From Haliscomenobacter sp040403615 (lineage in GTDB: Bacteria; Bacteroidota; Bacteroidia; Chitinophagales; Saprospiraceae): 64,000 nt of DNA. The position numbers and the translations under genes were made by a program. A model generated the notes under the pieces. It had not been told where the DNA came from and ran no database searches. It saw only the letters and a program-made list of their open reading frames with translations. The DNA lies in contig NZ_JBBAKG010000014.1 in assembly GCF_040403615.1 (NCBI RefSeq), positions 24,777 to 88,776 on the forward strand, in the 5' to 3' direction. This document shows positions 8,139 to 17,464 of the stretch, in pieces. Every line of letters begins with the position of its first letter. Within the stretch, counting starts at the first letter, position 1.

Positions 8139-8222
8139 CCTCATTTGCTGACTTATTAAATCATTAACGATAGAATACTTATCTTACCTTCATGGCACAA
8201 AATTATCATTGCCTTGGACTGG

Positions 8223-9494
8223 ATGATCGCACACCAACACGACTCTGAGGCCGCACTGCGCCTAAAAGCCATTATCAAAACGGCTACCGATGGCATCATC
8301 ATCATCGATGACACTGGCATTATTGAGCTCGTCAATGAGGCTGCTGGGCGTTTATTTGGTTACGAAGAGTTAGAATTGGTAGGCCAAAACATCAACGTAT
8401 TGATGCCCAATCCCCACCACGATGCTCACGACTCTTACATTCAAAATTACATCCAAACCGGAATCCGCAAAATCATCGGCATTGGTCGCGATGTAATGGG
8501 GCTGCGAAAAAATGGAGACACGTTTCCGCTAAGGCTAAGCATCAGCGAAGTACAGCTTCCGGAGCGGGTGGTTTTCACGGGTATCCTGCACGATTTAACG
8601 GCTCAGAAAGCTGCCGAAGCTCAAATAAAAGCACTCAATCAACACCTGGAAGAGGAAGTCAACCGCCGTACCGAGGAATTGGCCGCAACCATCAATCAAT
8701 TGCTCAACAGCAACACCAAGCTGGAGTTCGAAATCCAGGAACGCAAAGTAGCCGAGGCCACGCTGCGCAAAAACGAACTCGACTTGCGCAAAGCCATCGA
8801 GAAAGAACGCGAACTGAATACCTTGAAATCCCGGTTCGTTTCTATGGCTTCTCACGAATTTCGTACCCCACTCAGCACCATTCTTTCTTCGGCAGATTTG
8901 TTGGAAATGTATACTGCCGAAGAGCAACAAGACAAACGCCTGAAGCATACAACCCGCATCAAATCGGCAGTCAACAACCTGATCAGCATTCTGAATGATT
9001 TCCTTTCCTTAAGCAAACTGGAAGAAGGAAAAATTGAAATTTCTCCCGTTGAATTCAATCTGGAAGGCTTTTGTGAGGAGGTCATGGACGATGTACAAGC
9101 TTTACTCAAACCTGGACAGGTATTTCAGCATCACGGTTTGCGGTCAGATACCGTTATTTTTCTGGACAAAAAGATGTTGAAGAATATTCTGATCAATCTT
9201 TTTTCCAATGCCATCAAGTATTCTGAACCAGGCAAACCCATCGATTGCTTTGTGGAAATCAAAAACCATGAACTTTGGGTGAGTATTCAGGATCACGGCA
9301 TCGGCATCCCGGAAGAAGAACAGCAACACTTGTTTACCCGTTTTTTCCGAGCCCACAATGCCGAAAACATCCCAGGCACCGGACTAGGGTTGAACATTGT
9401 GAAACGCTACATTGAATTGATGAACGGACGCATCAATTTTGAAAGTATCCTCGGCGAAGGAACCACCTTTCACGTCCACATTCCCTTACCATAA
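8223..9494 (+). CDS. FixL-like PAS sensor histidine kinase
   Basis: The ~423-residue kinase has an N-terminal PAS domain (about 12-130), a coiled-coil linker (about 130-205), HisKA with the phospho-acceptor motif SHEFRTPLS, and a HATPase domain (NLFSNAIKYS, DHGIGIPEEE, GTGLGLNIVK). The PAS domain follows the FixL oxygen sensor closely: a DAHDSYIQNY segment aligns with the FixL heme-ligand His region, and IIGIGRDVMGLRKNGDTFPL aligns with the FixL distal Arg region. Heme binding is therefore plausible but not shown. No membrane segment is seen, so it is cytoplasmic. I took the ATG at 8223; an in-frame TTG at 8214 is an alternative. The response regulator follows after 12 bp. Confidence 0.87.
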   Translation: MIAHQHDSEAALRLKAIIKTATDGIIIIDDTGIIELVNEAAGRLFGYEELELVGQNINVLMPNPHHDAHDSYIQNYIQTGIRKIIGIGRDVMGLRKNGDTFPLRLSISEVQLPERVVFTGILHDLTAQKAAEAQIKALNQHLEEEVNRRTEELAATINQLLNSNTKLEFEIQERKVAEATLRKNELDLRKAIEKERELNTLKSRFVSMASHEFRTPLSTILSSADLLEMYTAEEQQDKRLKHTTRIKSAVNNLISILNDFLSLSKLEEGKIEISPVEFNLEGFCEEVMDDVQALLKPGQVFQHHGLRSDTVIFLDKKMLKNILINLFSNAIKYSEPGKPIDCFVEIKNHELWVSIQDHGIGIPEEEQQHLFTRFFRAHNAENIPGTGLGLNIVKRYIELMNGRINFESILGEGTTFHVHIPLP

Positions 9495-9506
9495 AAACAC
9501 CAAAAG

Positions 9507-10556
9507 ATGAATAAGCAAAGAATTCTAATCATCGAAGACAACCAGGAAGTTCGGGAAAATCTGGAAGAAATTCTTGAACTTTCTGGCTACGTGGTGCTAC
9601 TGGCCGAGGATGGCACAGTAGGCGTTGAAGTTGCCCAAAAAAACAGCCCTGATCTAATCCTTTGTGATGTAATGATGCCCAAGCTAGATGGCTTTGGTGT
9701 GTTGAATATCCTGGGAAAACGCCCCGAAACGGCTGCTATCCCTTTTGTTTTTTTAACCGCAAAAACCGAAAGGGTTGATTTCCGTCGTGGCATGAACCTG
9801 GGCGCAGATGATTACATCACCAAGCCATTTTTTAAAGACGAACTACTATCCGTTATCGAAACACGGCTCAAGAAAAGCGAACAATTGAAGAAGCAATTCG
9901 ATCGTACCGAGCAGGGCATTACCGCCTTTATCAATGCTGCCAAAGGGTATGAAGAATTGAAAAAATTATCGGACAATCGCAAAGTCAAGCACTTCAAAAA
10001 ACGCGACTTGCTGTACGAGGAAGGAGATTTTCCACGCTACCTCTACTTTGTCAAAAGTGGCAAAATCAAAGTGTTCAAGACCAACGAACACGGGAAAGAA
10101 TACATCATCGACATTTTTACGGAAGGCGATTTCATCGGTTATGTTGATTTGATCAAAGAAAGTACCTACGACGATTCGGCAGCAGCTTTGGAAGATACCG
10201 AAGTGAGCCTCATCCCTAAAGAAGACTTCACGGCCCTACTCCTTGCCAACCGCGATGTTTCGTCTCAGTTGATCAAAATGCTGGCCAACAACATCGCCGA
10301 AAAAGAAGAACAACTCCTGCAATTGGCCTATAACTCAGTGCGCAAACGCGTAGCAGACGCCGTTTTGTTGCTGTCTGAAAAAGAAGGCAAAGACGAAATC
10401 AGCGTACTGCGCGACGACCTGGCGCGCATTGTAGGCACCGCCAAAGAGAGCGTAATCCGCATGCTGACCGAGTTCAAGCAAGATGGCTACATTGACATCA
10501 GCGACGGTTCGATTACCATTCGGGATCGGAAGAAGTTGACCAATATGCCTTCGTAA
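9507..10556 (+). CDS. Response regulator with receiver fused to Crp/Fnr module
   Basis: The 349-residue protein joins a receiver domain (residues 1-125; phospho-acceptor in LILCDVMMPK, K in ITKPF) to a cyclic-nucleotide-binding fold (about 150-265) and a Crp-type winged helix (about 270-345, recognition helix TAKESVIRMLTEF). It would be phosphorylated by the adjacent PAS kinase and bind DNA as a Crp-like dimer. It lies 12 bp downstream of the kinase, so they form one operon. No iron-sulfur cysteine cluster of the Fnr type is present. It combines in one chain the roles split between FixJ and FixK in rhizobia. Confidence 0.92.
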   Translation: MNKQRILIIEDNQEVRENLEEILELSGYVVLLAEDGTVGVEVAQKNSPDLILCDVMMPKLDGFGVLNILGKRPETAAIPFVFLTAKTERVDFRRGMNLGADDYITKPFFKDELLSVIETRLKKSEQLKKQFDRTEQGITAFINAAKGYEELKKLSDNRKVKHFKKRDLLYEEGDFPRYLYFVKSGKIKVFKTNEHGKEYIIDIFTEGDFIGYVDLIKESTYDDSAAALEDTEVSLIPKEDFTALLLANRDVSSQLIKMLANNIAEKEEQLLQLAYNSVRKRVADAVLLLSEKEGKDEISVLRDDLARIVGTAKESVIRMLTEFKQDGYIDISDGSITIRDRKKLTNMPS

Positions 10557-10557
10557 C

Positions 10558-11127
10558 CTAAACGATTTCCAATACCAGCGCTCGAAGAGCAGGCAGTACA
10601 TCTAATGCAAACCAGGTATTTTTACTCATCCAAATCCGATTTCTCGGCGAGGGATGAGGCAATACCAGGTATTGAGGAAGATAAGTTTGCCAATTTTGCA
10701 CCGTTTCGGTAAGGTTTTTACCTGTAGCGTTTCTAAGGTAATGATTTTGAGCATACTGCCCGATCAATAAGGTCAGACGCAGATTGGGCATATTTGCCAA
10801 TAGACTATCGTGCCAAAGTGGCGCGCACTCTGGTCGGGGTGGCAAATCACCCGATTTTCCAGCGCCAGGATAGCAAAAACCCATCGGCATCAACGCAAAA
10901 ATTTTGGGGTCATAAAACTGACTTTTTTCTACCCCGAGCCACCTACGCAATGCATCTCCACTGGGGTCGTTCCAGGGAATGCCTGTTTCAAACACCCGCC
11001 TCCCTGGAGCCTGCCCAATGATCAGGATTTGACTTTCGCTGCTGGCTTGTACAATCGGACGGCATCCATGGGGCAAACTTGCGGCGCAAACGCGACAGTC
11101 GTGAATCTCGGTTAAGATGGACTCCAT
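10558..11127 (-). CDS. Uracil-DNA glycosylase family protein (family 4-like)
   Basis: The 189-residue protein has the UDG superfamily motif A GQAPGRRVFETGIPWNDPSG and a C-terminal LPHPSPRN motif B. Four cysteines at C11, C14, C85 and C101 follow the C-x2-C ... C-x15-C pattern of the 4Fe-4S cluster in family 4 enzymes. It should remove uracil from DNA, though the UDG-like branch in this phylum is poorly characterised. It is convergent with the response regulator, with one base between the stops. Confidence 0.82.
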   Translation of the reverse strand: MESILTEIHDCRVCAASLPHGCRPIVQASSESQILIIGQAPGRRVFETGIPWNDPSGDALRRWLGVEKSQFYDPKIFALMPMGFCYPGAGKSGDLPPRPECAPLWHDSLLANMPNLRLTLLIGQYAQNHYLRNATGKNLTETVQNWQTYLPQYLVLPHPSPRNRIWMSKNTWFALDVLPALRALVLEIV

Positions 11128-11217
11128 GATGGTGGTTTTCTTTAGTGCAGTTCAGTGCGGTTAATTATGACCAGGCACCTAAAATATAAAAGTACCCCGT
11201 TTCAAAGACAATCTCCG

Positions 11218-11288
11218 AAACAGAGATAGCGCGAGAAATAATCTTGCATTGCTCGCTCTAAGTCCTAAAAAAACAGAGATAGCGCGAG
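11218..11288. repeat. 18-bp direct repeat pair
   Basis: AAACAGAGATAGCGCGAG occurs at 11218-11235 and again at 11271-11288 in the intergenic region between the UDG gene and the TolB-like gene; a partly complementary GCTCGCT lies between them. Purpose unknown. Confidence 0.7.
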
Positions 11289-11304
11289 CAATAACAATTT
11301 TTCA

Positions 11305-12855
11305 TCATTTAACCCTTCCAGAATAGCTCACAAAGGAAATGTGTTTGCTATCTGGCGACCAGGAAGGTGTATTGATCGTACCCTGTCCGCCGTACAAGAA
11401 AGCAATGGTTTTTGGGAAGCCGCCACCGACGGGCATCAGTTTCAAACTCACCACTTTACAAGCCGGGTGATCCGATGGATTAATGTCGTCGGGGAAAGAG
11501 ATATAGGCGATCCATTTGCCATCTGGCGAGATGTGAGGAAACCAGTTGTTGTACTGATCAAAGGTCAGTTGCTCATGGGCGCTTCCGTCGGGTTTCATTC
11601 GCCAAAGCTGCATGGTGCCCGATTGGCTGCCGTTGTAATAAATCCATTGCCCATCTGGTGAGCCTTCGGGGCCGTCAACGTGGCCAAACTTGAAATTGGT
11701 GAGCTGCGTTTCTACCCCACTATCAATATTGGCTTTGAATACATGGTAGGGAGAATTTCTGGCCGTATCCCGGCGGGCTACGTAGTACACTTCCTTGTTG
11801 TTGGCCGACCAGCCGTGCAGATACGAAGGCGTTTTTTCGGTGACCATTTTGGGGGTTCCACCAGCCAAGGGCAATACATATACGGTTGAGCCTCCGCCAA
11901 ATAAACCTTGTCGATGGTGACTGATGCCCAACATTTTTCCATTGAAAGAAATGACGTGGTCATTGTTGTTTCGGTCGGCAAAATCGGTATTTACCTTGGT
12001 TGGTGCTTCAGAGCCATCTACCGGGATCGTCCAAATCGAGCCCTTGCTGTTGAAGAGCAATTTTTTGCCATCGGGCATCCAATTGGGTGCTTCAAACTTG
12101 ACCGGACTTTCATACACCACTTTGCGGGTGCCTGAAAATACGTTCAAAACCTCCAAACGACTGCCAAGGGTATCCGTACCCCCAAAGTTGAAACTGGCTG
12201 GCATGGGGCGGTCAATCCGCACATTCCAAATCCGTACTTCTTCTGCTACATCCGCATTGTGGGAACACACAAACAGGCCGACGTAAGGATTGTCACTCAA
12301 GTTTTCCATGGTTATCGATCCGTAAGATTGCAAAGGTTCGCCCCAATTGGCGATGCGCATGGTGTATTGATTGCCTTTGCGCTCCAGTTGAATAGTGCGT
12401 ACTTTTCTTTTTGGAAAAAACTGTTCGTCCTGAGGGTCGCGCATGAAGGCGCCACGCAAAGAGCGCCACTGTGCGGTGGTAAGTCCATCGCCGCCGTGAT
12501 GGGTTGCGGTAAAATGAGCAGCGTCATCTTGCAGGGATTCGCGCACCATCCAGCCAAATTTTCGGTGCACATCTACCCCAGCCTTGGGAAATTCAAAATC
12601 AGCGGTGGCAATGAAATCGCCTTTGATGCGGCTGGTCAGGTAATGAAATTCGTCGCGGTTGAACCAGAGGTTGTATCCAGCACCAGTGAGCGTGTATTCC
12701 TGGGTAGTTGGGTCGTAGATCGAGCTTCCAGCAATTTTGGGTTTGCCAACGTCAACAGCTTCATCAAAAATTCCGATTTTGGAGGATTGGGCAGGTAGCG
12801 TCAGCATGATGCAACAACAGATTAATGTTGAAAAAATGGACAATGATCGTTTCAT
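11305..12855 (-). CDS. Secreted TolB-like (PD40) beta-propeller protein
   Basis: The 516-residue protein has a signal peptide (MKRSLSIFSTLICCCIM), an N-terminal beta-sandwich region resembling DUF1349/LamG-type folds (about 30-215: GWMVRESLQDDAAHF), and a C-terminal propeller with repeated PDGKKLLFNSKG, SPDGQWIYYNGSQSG, SPDGKWIAYISF and SPDSKHISFVSYSG blades typical of TolB/WD40-like PD40 repeats. It probably works in the periplasm or outside. Start at 12855 was chosen for the signal peptide; the longer frame begins at 12963. Partner unknown. Confidence 0.82.
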   Translation of the reverse strand: MKRSLSIFSTLICCCIMLTLPAQSSKIGIFDEAVDVGKPKIAGSSIYDPTTQEYTLTGAGYNLWFNRDEFHYLTSRIKGDFIATADFEFPKAGVDVHRKFGWMVRESLQDDAAHFTATHHGGDGLTTAQWRSLRGAFMRDPQDEQFFPKRKVRTIQLERKGNQYTMRIANWGEPLQSYGSITMENLSDNPYVGLFVCSHNADVAEEVRIWNVRIDRPMPASFNFGGTDTLGSRLEVLNVFSGTRKVVYESPVKFEAPNWMPDGKKLLFNSKGSIWTIPVDGSEAPTKVNTDFADRNNNDHVISFNGKMLGISHHRQGLFGGGSTVYVLPLAGGTPKMVTEKTPSYLHGWSANNKEVYYVARRDTARNSPYHVFKANIDSGVETQLTNFKFGHVDGPEGSPDGQWIYYNGSQSGTMQLWRMKPDGSAHEQLTFDQYNNWFPHISPDGKWIAYISFPDDINPSDHPACKVVSLKLMPVGGGFPKTIAFLYGGQGTINTPSWSPDSKHISFVSYSGRVK

Positions 12856-13029
12856 GTCTAATGTTTTTGTTTGTTGATAGTGAACCAGGTAAGCAAATCT
12901 AAAGATTTTAGTTGGAAGGTATATCAAGAAAAAAGGATTGCCCAAAATAAGCAAGTGGATCAACCCATCCTGGTTGAATTTTGTATACTTTGAGCAGGTT
13001 TTTTAACCCATTTCCAAGTTTCTTTATCT

Positions 13030-13506
13030 ATGCAAGGACACCACACCTACAGCCTAACCGTAACCTGGACCGGAAATACCGGCCAAGGCACCAGTGGCTA
13101 CCGCCAATACGAGCGCAGCCATACCGTGTCCGTTGAAAACAAAGCCGATATTTTGGGCTCTTCTGACCCAGCTTTTCGGGGCGACAAAACCCGGCACAAC
13201 CCCGAAGAACTCTTCGTGGCTTCCCTCTCTACCTGTCACATGCTCTGGTATTTGCACCTTTGCGCAGAAAATGGCATCGTGGTTACGGATTATGTTGATT
13301 ACGCCACTGGGACAATGCAAGAAACAGCCGATGGCGGCGGGCATTTCACGGAAGTGATTTTACACCCGCTTGTAACGGTAACGGAAGCTTCCATGTGCGA
13401 ACAAGCCATCGTCTTGCATCACCGGGCCAATCAACTGTGTTTTATTGCCAATTCCTGCAATTTCCCCGTGCAGCACCTGCCTGAATGCAACGTAGAGACG
13501 AAGTAG
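13030..13506 (+). CDS. OsmC family protein
   Basis: The 158-residue protein has the OsmC/Ohr fold signature: an N-terminal beta region and the central helix NPEELFVASLSTCHMLWYLHLC with Cys69, plus C-terminal cysteines at 137 and 143 near NSCNFPV. Family members reduce organic hydroperoxides with paired cysteines. The subfamily is the OsmC-like group rather than Ohr. It is convergent with the nitrilase gene and stands alone. Confidence 0.85.
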   Translation: MQGHHTYSLTVTWTGNTGQGTSGYRQYERSHTVSVENKADILGSSDPAFRGDKTRHNPEELFVASLSTCHMLWYLHLCAENGIVVTDYVDYATGTMQETADGGGHFTEVILHPLVTVTEASMCEQAIVLHHRANQLCFIANSCNFPVQHLPECNVETK

Positions 13507-13519
13507 AATTGATTAAAGA

Positions 13520-14467
13520 TTATTCGTGCAACCAGATTACCTTCTGCTCCGATTGATGCTCCTGTGCCAGGATTTTTCCATACAATTCTGGTTTGCGGGC
13601 TTTGATGTACCGCGATCCGCCTGCCTGGGTCAATTTTTCAGGGGTCAATACTGCGGTAACGAAATCGTCTCCCAGTGTTCGACATTCAGCAATCACATCA
13701 CCAAATGGATCGATGATCATGGAGCACCCGTTTTTCAATTGGTCATCATCCATGCCGATTGCGTTGGAAAATACAGCATAAATGGCGTTGTCGTAGGCGC
13801 GGGCAGGAAGCCATTTCATCAACCAATCGCGTCCTTTCATGCCATCAAATTCCAGGCGAAGTGAAGTTGGATCAGCTTCGCGGTTTCCCCAAAGCGCGGG
13901 GTCAACAAAGCCTGCTCCCGGACGGGTGGAAGGGGTGCACATCGTTACATGGGGCATAAAAATAATATCAGCTCCCAGCAGCTTGGTGGCGCGCACGTTT
14001 TCGATGACGTTGTTGTCGTAACAGATCAAAATGCCACATTTCCAGCCGTAAAGATCGAACACACAATACTCAGTGCCGGGACTCAAGTGAGGATTGATGA
14101 AGGGGTGAATTTTGCGAAATTTGGCCAGCAATCCGTTTTTGTCCACACAAACGTAAGCTTTGAACAAATTGTCATGCTCGTCTTTTTCAAAAAGCCCGGC
14201 CAGGATGGCGACGTCAAATTGTTGGGCAATGCGGGTCAGTTCCTGGATGCTTGGCCCTGCGGGAATACACTCGGCCACTTCCAGCATCTGAATCTTAGAA
14301 AGTTGCCGGGCAAACGTATAGCCCGTGATGGAACATTCGTGAAAGGCGATCACTTTTGCCCCTTCTCTAGCTGCTTTTTCGGCGAGTTTTTCAATGACCG
14401 AAAGGTTGTAAGCTTTATCTCCACTTTTGTGTTCGAATTGGGCGCTGGCGATTTTTAGGTTTTGCAT
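13520..14467 (-). CDS. Nitrilase-superfamily carbon-nitrogen hydrolase
   Basis: The 315-residue enzyme shows the catalytic triad in the right order: Glu44 in FHECSITGY, Lys119 in FRKIHPF and Cys149 in CGILICYDN. The superfamily hydrolyses amides, nitriles or N-carbamoyl compounds. Length fits a stand-alone amidase/carbamoylase. The exact substrate cannot be read from the sequence, and the neighbours give no pathway hint. Confidence 0.87.
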   Translation of the reverse strand: MQNLKIASAQFEHKSGDKAYNLSVIEKLAEKAAREGAKVIAFHECSITGYTFARQLSKIQMLEVAECIPAGPSIQELTRIAQQFDVAILAGLFEKDEHDNLFKAYVCVDKNGLLAKFRKIHPFINPHLSPGTEYCVFDLYGWKCGILICYDNNVIENVRATKLLGADIIFMPHVTMCTPSTRPGAGFVDPALWGNREADPTSLRLEFDGMKGRDWLMKWLPARAYDNAIYAVFSNAIGMDDDQLKNGCSMIIDPFGDVIAECRTLGDDFVTAVLTPEKLTQAGGSRYIKARKPELYGKILAQEHQSEQKVIWLHE

Positions 14468-14556
14468 GGCGATTTTTTAAAGGAACCCTAAATCTGTTGG
14501 TTGATTATTTCGGTAAAAGTATATTTTTATGGCTCGCAGTCCAAAAACAAAACCGA

Positions 14557-16305
14557 ATGAAAATCAGCCAATTTTTCCTCTGCACCTGCATCGTTTTGCT
14601 TTCCTGGAGCCCAACGCTGAGTGCCCAGCGTACTTACTGCAACCCCATCAACATTGACTATGGCTACACACCTATCCCCAACTTTTCGGAATGGGGCCGT
14701 CACCGCGCCACTGCCGATCCGGTGATAGTGAATTACAAAGGCGACTACTACCTTTTTTCAACCAACCAATGGGGCTATTGGTGGAGCAGTGACATGCTCA
14801 AGTGGAACTTCATTCCCCGCCATTTCCTCCGCCCTGAGCACAAGGTATACGACGACCTTTGTGCCCCCGCGGTAGGCATCATCGGCGATACCATGCTGGT
14901 GTTTGGTTCAACCTATGGCCGCGATTTTCCCATTTGGATGAGTACCGATCCCAAGCACGACAAGTGGTCGGAAGCCGTGCACAAATTTGACATCGGCGGC
15001 TGGGATCCCGCTTTTTTCACCGACGACGATGGCCGACTCTATGTGTACAATGGCTCCAGCAATGCTTTTCCGCTCAAGGGGGTTGAGCTAAACCGCAAAA
15101 CCCTGCAACCAATGGGCACGCGCACCGAGCTTTACGTATTGCGCCCCGAACGTTTCGGCTGGCAGCGCTTCGGCGAACACATGGACAATACCTTCCTCAA
15201 CCCCTTTATGGAGGGCGCCTGGATGACCAAACACAACGGCAAATATTACCTGCAATACGGCGCTCCTGGCACCGAGTTCAGCGGCTATGCTGACGGGGTC
15301 ATCGTATCAAACACCCCTTTGACCGACAACTGGACTAACCAAAGCGACCCTTTGTCTTTCAAGCCCGGTGGTTTCGCACGCGGGGCAGGGCACGGTGCAA
15401 CTTTTCAGGACAATTGGCAGAATTACTGGCACGTATCCACCATCGTGGTGGCGGTAAAGAACAACTTTGAACGCCGCATCGGCATCTGGCCTGCTGGTTT
15501 TGACCAAAATGATGTGATGTACTGCAACACCGCCTTTGGCGATTATCCGCATTATTTACCCGAAGGGAAGGCCGATCACCTGAAAAGCCGCTTTACGGGC
15601 TGGATGTTGCTCAACTACCAAAAACCGGTGCGGGTTTCTTCCACACTAGGTGCTCATTTCGCCAATTTTGCGGTAGATGAAAGCATTAAAACTTACTGGT
15701 CGGCGGCAAGCAATGCAGCTGGAGAGTGGCTGGAAACGGATTTAGGAGAAGTATCGACCATCCGCGCCGTTCAAATCAACTATGCCGATCAGGATGCTGA
15801 TGTATTGGGTAAAAACAGCGGCGTGGCGCACCAGTACATCCTGTACCATTCCAAAGACGGCAAAAAATGGGAAATTCTGGCTGATAAAAGCCAAAACACC
15901 ACCGATGTGCCACATGATTACATCGAACTGGCGCAACCCATTGAAGCTCGCTATGTGAAAATCGAAAACCGCAAAATGCCCAGCGGAAAATTTGCACTCA
16001 GCGGCCTGCGGATCTTTGGTGAAGGCAAAGGCAGTATTCCGCCAGCCCCCAAGCAATTCTTTGTGCTGCGTACTGAGCTGGACAAGCGCTCCGCTTGGAT
16101 CAAATGGTCGCCCGTAGACAATGCCTACGCCTACAACATCTATTACGGCACTGCGCCAGATAAGCTCTACAATTGCATCATGGTACACGATGCGAATGAG
16201 TATTGGTTCAAAGGCATGGACAATCAGAAGGCGTATTATTTCAGCATTGAGAGCGTAAATGAGAATGGGGTATCGGCAAGGACGGAGTTGAGTAAAGTGG
16301 AGTGA
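14557..16305 (+). CDS. Secreted GH43-like protein with F5/8C and FN3-like domains
   Basis: The 582-residue protein has a signal peptide (cleavage near LSAQ), a five-bladed GH43-type propeller (about 30-370), a discoidin/CBM32-like sandwich (about 375-495, including WLETDLGEVSTIRAVQI) and a C-terminal fibronectin III-like domain (about 500-582). Asp54 (ADPVI), Asp150 (WDPAFF) and Glu219 (FMEGAW) are good candidates for the GH43 catalytic triad. It probably cleaves plant- or microbe-derived arabinose/xylose/galactose glycans. No T9SS tail is seen. The start at 14557 fits the signal peptide. It is not in a polysaccharide utilisation locus. Confidence 0.83.
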   Translation: MKISQFFLCTCIVLLSWSPTLSAQRTYCNPINIDYGYTPIPNFSEWGRHRATADPVIVNYKGDYYLFSTNQWGYWWSSDMLKWNFIPRHFLRPEHKVYDDLCAPAVGIIGDTMLVFGSTYGRDFPIWMSTDPKHDKWSEAVHKFDIGGWDPAFFTDDDGRLYVYNGSSNAFPLKGVELNRKTLQPMGTRTELYVLRPERFGWQRFGEHMDNTFLNPFMEGAWMTKHNGKYYLQYGAPGTEFSGYADGVIVSNTPLTDNWTNQSDPLSFKPGGFARGAGHGATFQDNWQNYWHVSTIVVAVKNNFERRIGIWPAGFDQNDVMYCNTAFGDYPHYLPEGKADHLKSRFTGWMLLNYQKPVRVSSTLGAHFANFAVDESIKTYWSAASNAAGEWLETDLGEVSTIRAVQINYADQDADVLGKNSGVAHQYILYHSKDGKKWEILADKSQNTTDVPHDYIELAQPIEARYVKIENRKMPSGKFALSGLRIFGEGKGSIPPAPKQFFVLRTELDKRSAWIKWSPVDNAYAYNIYYGTAPDKLYNCIMVHDANEYWFKGMDNQKAYYFSIESVNENGVSARTELSKVE

Positions 16306-16400
16306 TTTTTAAAACTATATTTTTTATTTTTAAAAATTAAAAACTATACTTATGAAACAAAACCCAAAGAAGATGAATACTACCCACGCTATTGAAATTG

Positions 16401-16541
16401 AAGGAAGGAGAACTTGTACATGATTCAGTATGTGCAAAATTTGCACACACTGCCGATGATGGTAAAATATATCAGATGGATTTTTATAATTTGGATGTTA
16501 TCATATCCATTGGCTACCGCGTAAAAAAACCAAGCGATTAA
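16401..16541 (+). pseudogene. RhuM-family gene remnant
   Basis: In this frame 46 codons read like the conserved internal part of RhuM virulence-family proteins (HTADDGKIYQMDFYNLDVII, then SIGYRV), where the normal protein continues past GYRV. Here the sequence ends at once with KKPSD and a stop, has no in-frame start, and the upstream frame is closed by TGA near 16372. It is a decayed fragment of an accessory gene, lying in an AT-rich 294-bp gap (16306-16599) that otherwise holds nothing I recognise. Confidence 0.72.
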
Positions 16542-16599
16542 GTAACTCCCATCACCCGCATTAAATCAAACCCACTTTCCCATTCGTTCTTCGAAGCCA

Positions 16600-17436
16600 T
16601 TACGGCTTCGGACAAGCCAGATTTCCGAAATACCGCACGATGCCGATTTGGATAAAAACCATATTGTCTTTGTTGCTGCTGTTGCCTCTTTGGGCGCCTT
16701 TTTTACCCAATTGGCTGCTGTCTACGCCAGGAATCATGATGGATCGGTCTGAAAGCGCCGCCGCAACTTCGCCACGGGTACGCAACAGTTCTTTTTTCCC
16801 CGGATAAACAGTACTTACATCGTCGATGTAATCGGTAAAAGCGGCGCGGGCGCCTACTTCCAGGTTTAGGCTCCAGGTTTTGCTGACGTCGATTTTAAAG
16901 CCGCCGCCATACACAAAACTGCCGCTTACCCCGTAGTATTCATCCCCTTTGAATTGCCCTTCGGTGCCCAACTCGCGCAAGTTGTAGCGTGTAGCGTCCA
17001 GTTCCGCTGTCGGGTTATAGGAAAATGCGGAGAAACCAGTGAACATGTACGGCGTAAAAAACTCAGAGCGGCTGCCGTGTACGTAGGGTAAGAAATTAAT
17101 CTCAAATTGGCCACTCACGTCAATAATTTCAGAACGAAAACTCAGGTTGCGCGCCTTTTCAAAAGGATTGGTCGATTTTGCGTCGTCGCCACTTACCACA
17201 GCATACCCACCGCCCATTTTGAAGCAGATTCGGTTGTTGAAGTTGTACCGGGCAATTATTCCTCCGGCAGGACGAGGATCGCTCAGGTTGTAGCTGGTGT
17301 TCAGATCACCGAAATAATAGGCTGTACCCAGCCATGCTCCGGCCTCCCATCCTTTTTGCGCCCAGCTTTGTACCAAAAAAAGGCCAAAGAATCCCACTAA
17401 AATCAATCGAAGCAACAAATTTCCGCTCAAAATCAT
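16600..17436 (-). CDS. DUF6089-type outer-membrane beta-barrel protein
   Basis: The 278-residue protein has a signal peptide (MILSGNLLLRL, cleavage near SWAQ) and the pattern WEAGAWLGTAYYFGDLNT, RYNFNNRICFK, ARNLSFRSEIIDVSGQFE, LGTEGQFK, FTDYIDDVSTVY and QRGNS that characterises the Bacteroidota DUF6089 barrel family. Function unknown. A longer frame starts at 17490, but its extra codons fall inside the inverted-repeat element, so the start at 17436 is preferred. Confidence 0.87.
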   Translation of the reverse strand: MILSGNLLLRLILVGFFGLFLVQSWAQKGWEAGAWLGTAYYFGDLNTSYNLSDPRPAGGIIARYNFNNRICFKMGGGYAVVSGDDAKSTNPFEKARNLSFRSEIIDVSGQFEINFLPYVHGSRSEFFTPYMFTGFSAFSYNPTAELDATRYNLRELGTEGQFKGDEYYGVSGSFVYGGGFKIDVSKTWSLNLEVGARAAFTDYIDDVSTVYPGKKELLRTRGEVAAALSDRSIMIPGVDSSQLGKKGAQRGNSSNKDNMVFIQIGIVRYFGNLACPKP

Positions 17437-17464
17437 CGTACGCACAGTCTTGAATTTTGCATTA

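Noticed and set aside
16352..16423. Short ORF MKQNPKK... at the RhuM remnant
   Set aside because: It is 23 codons in a different frame from the recognisable RhuM stretch and has no support.
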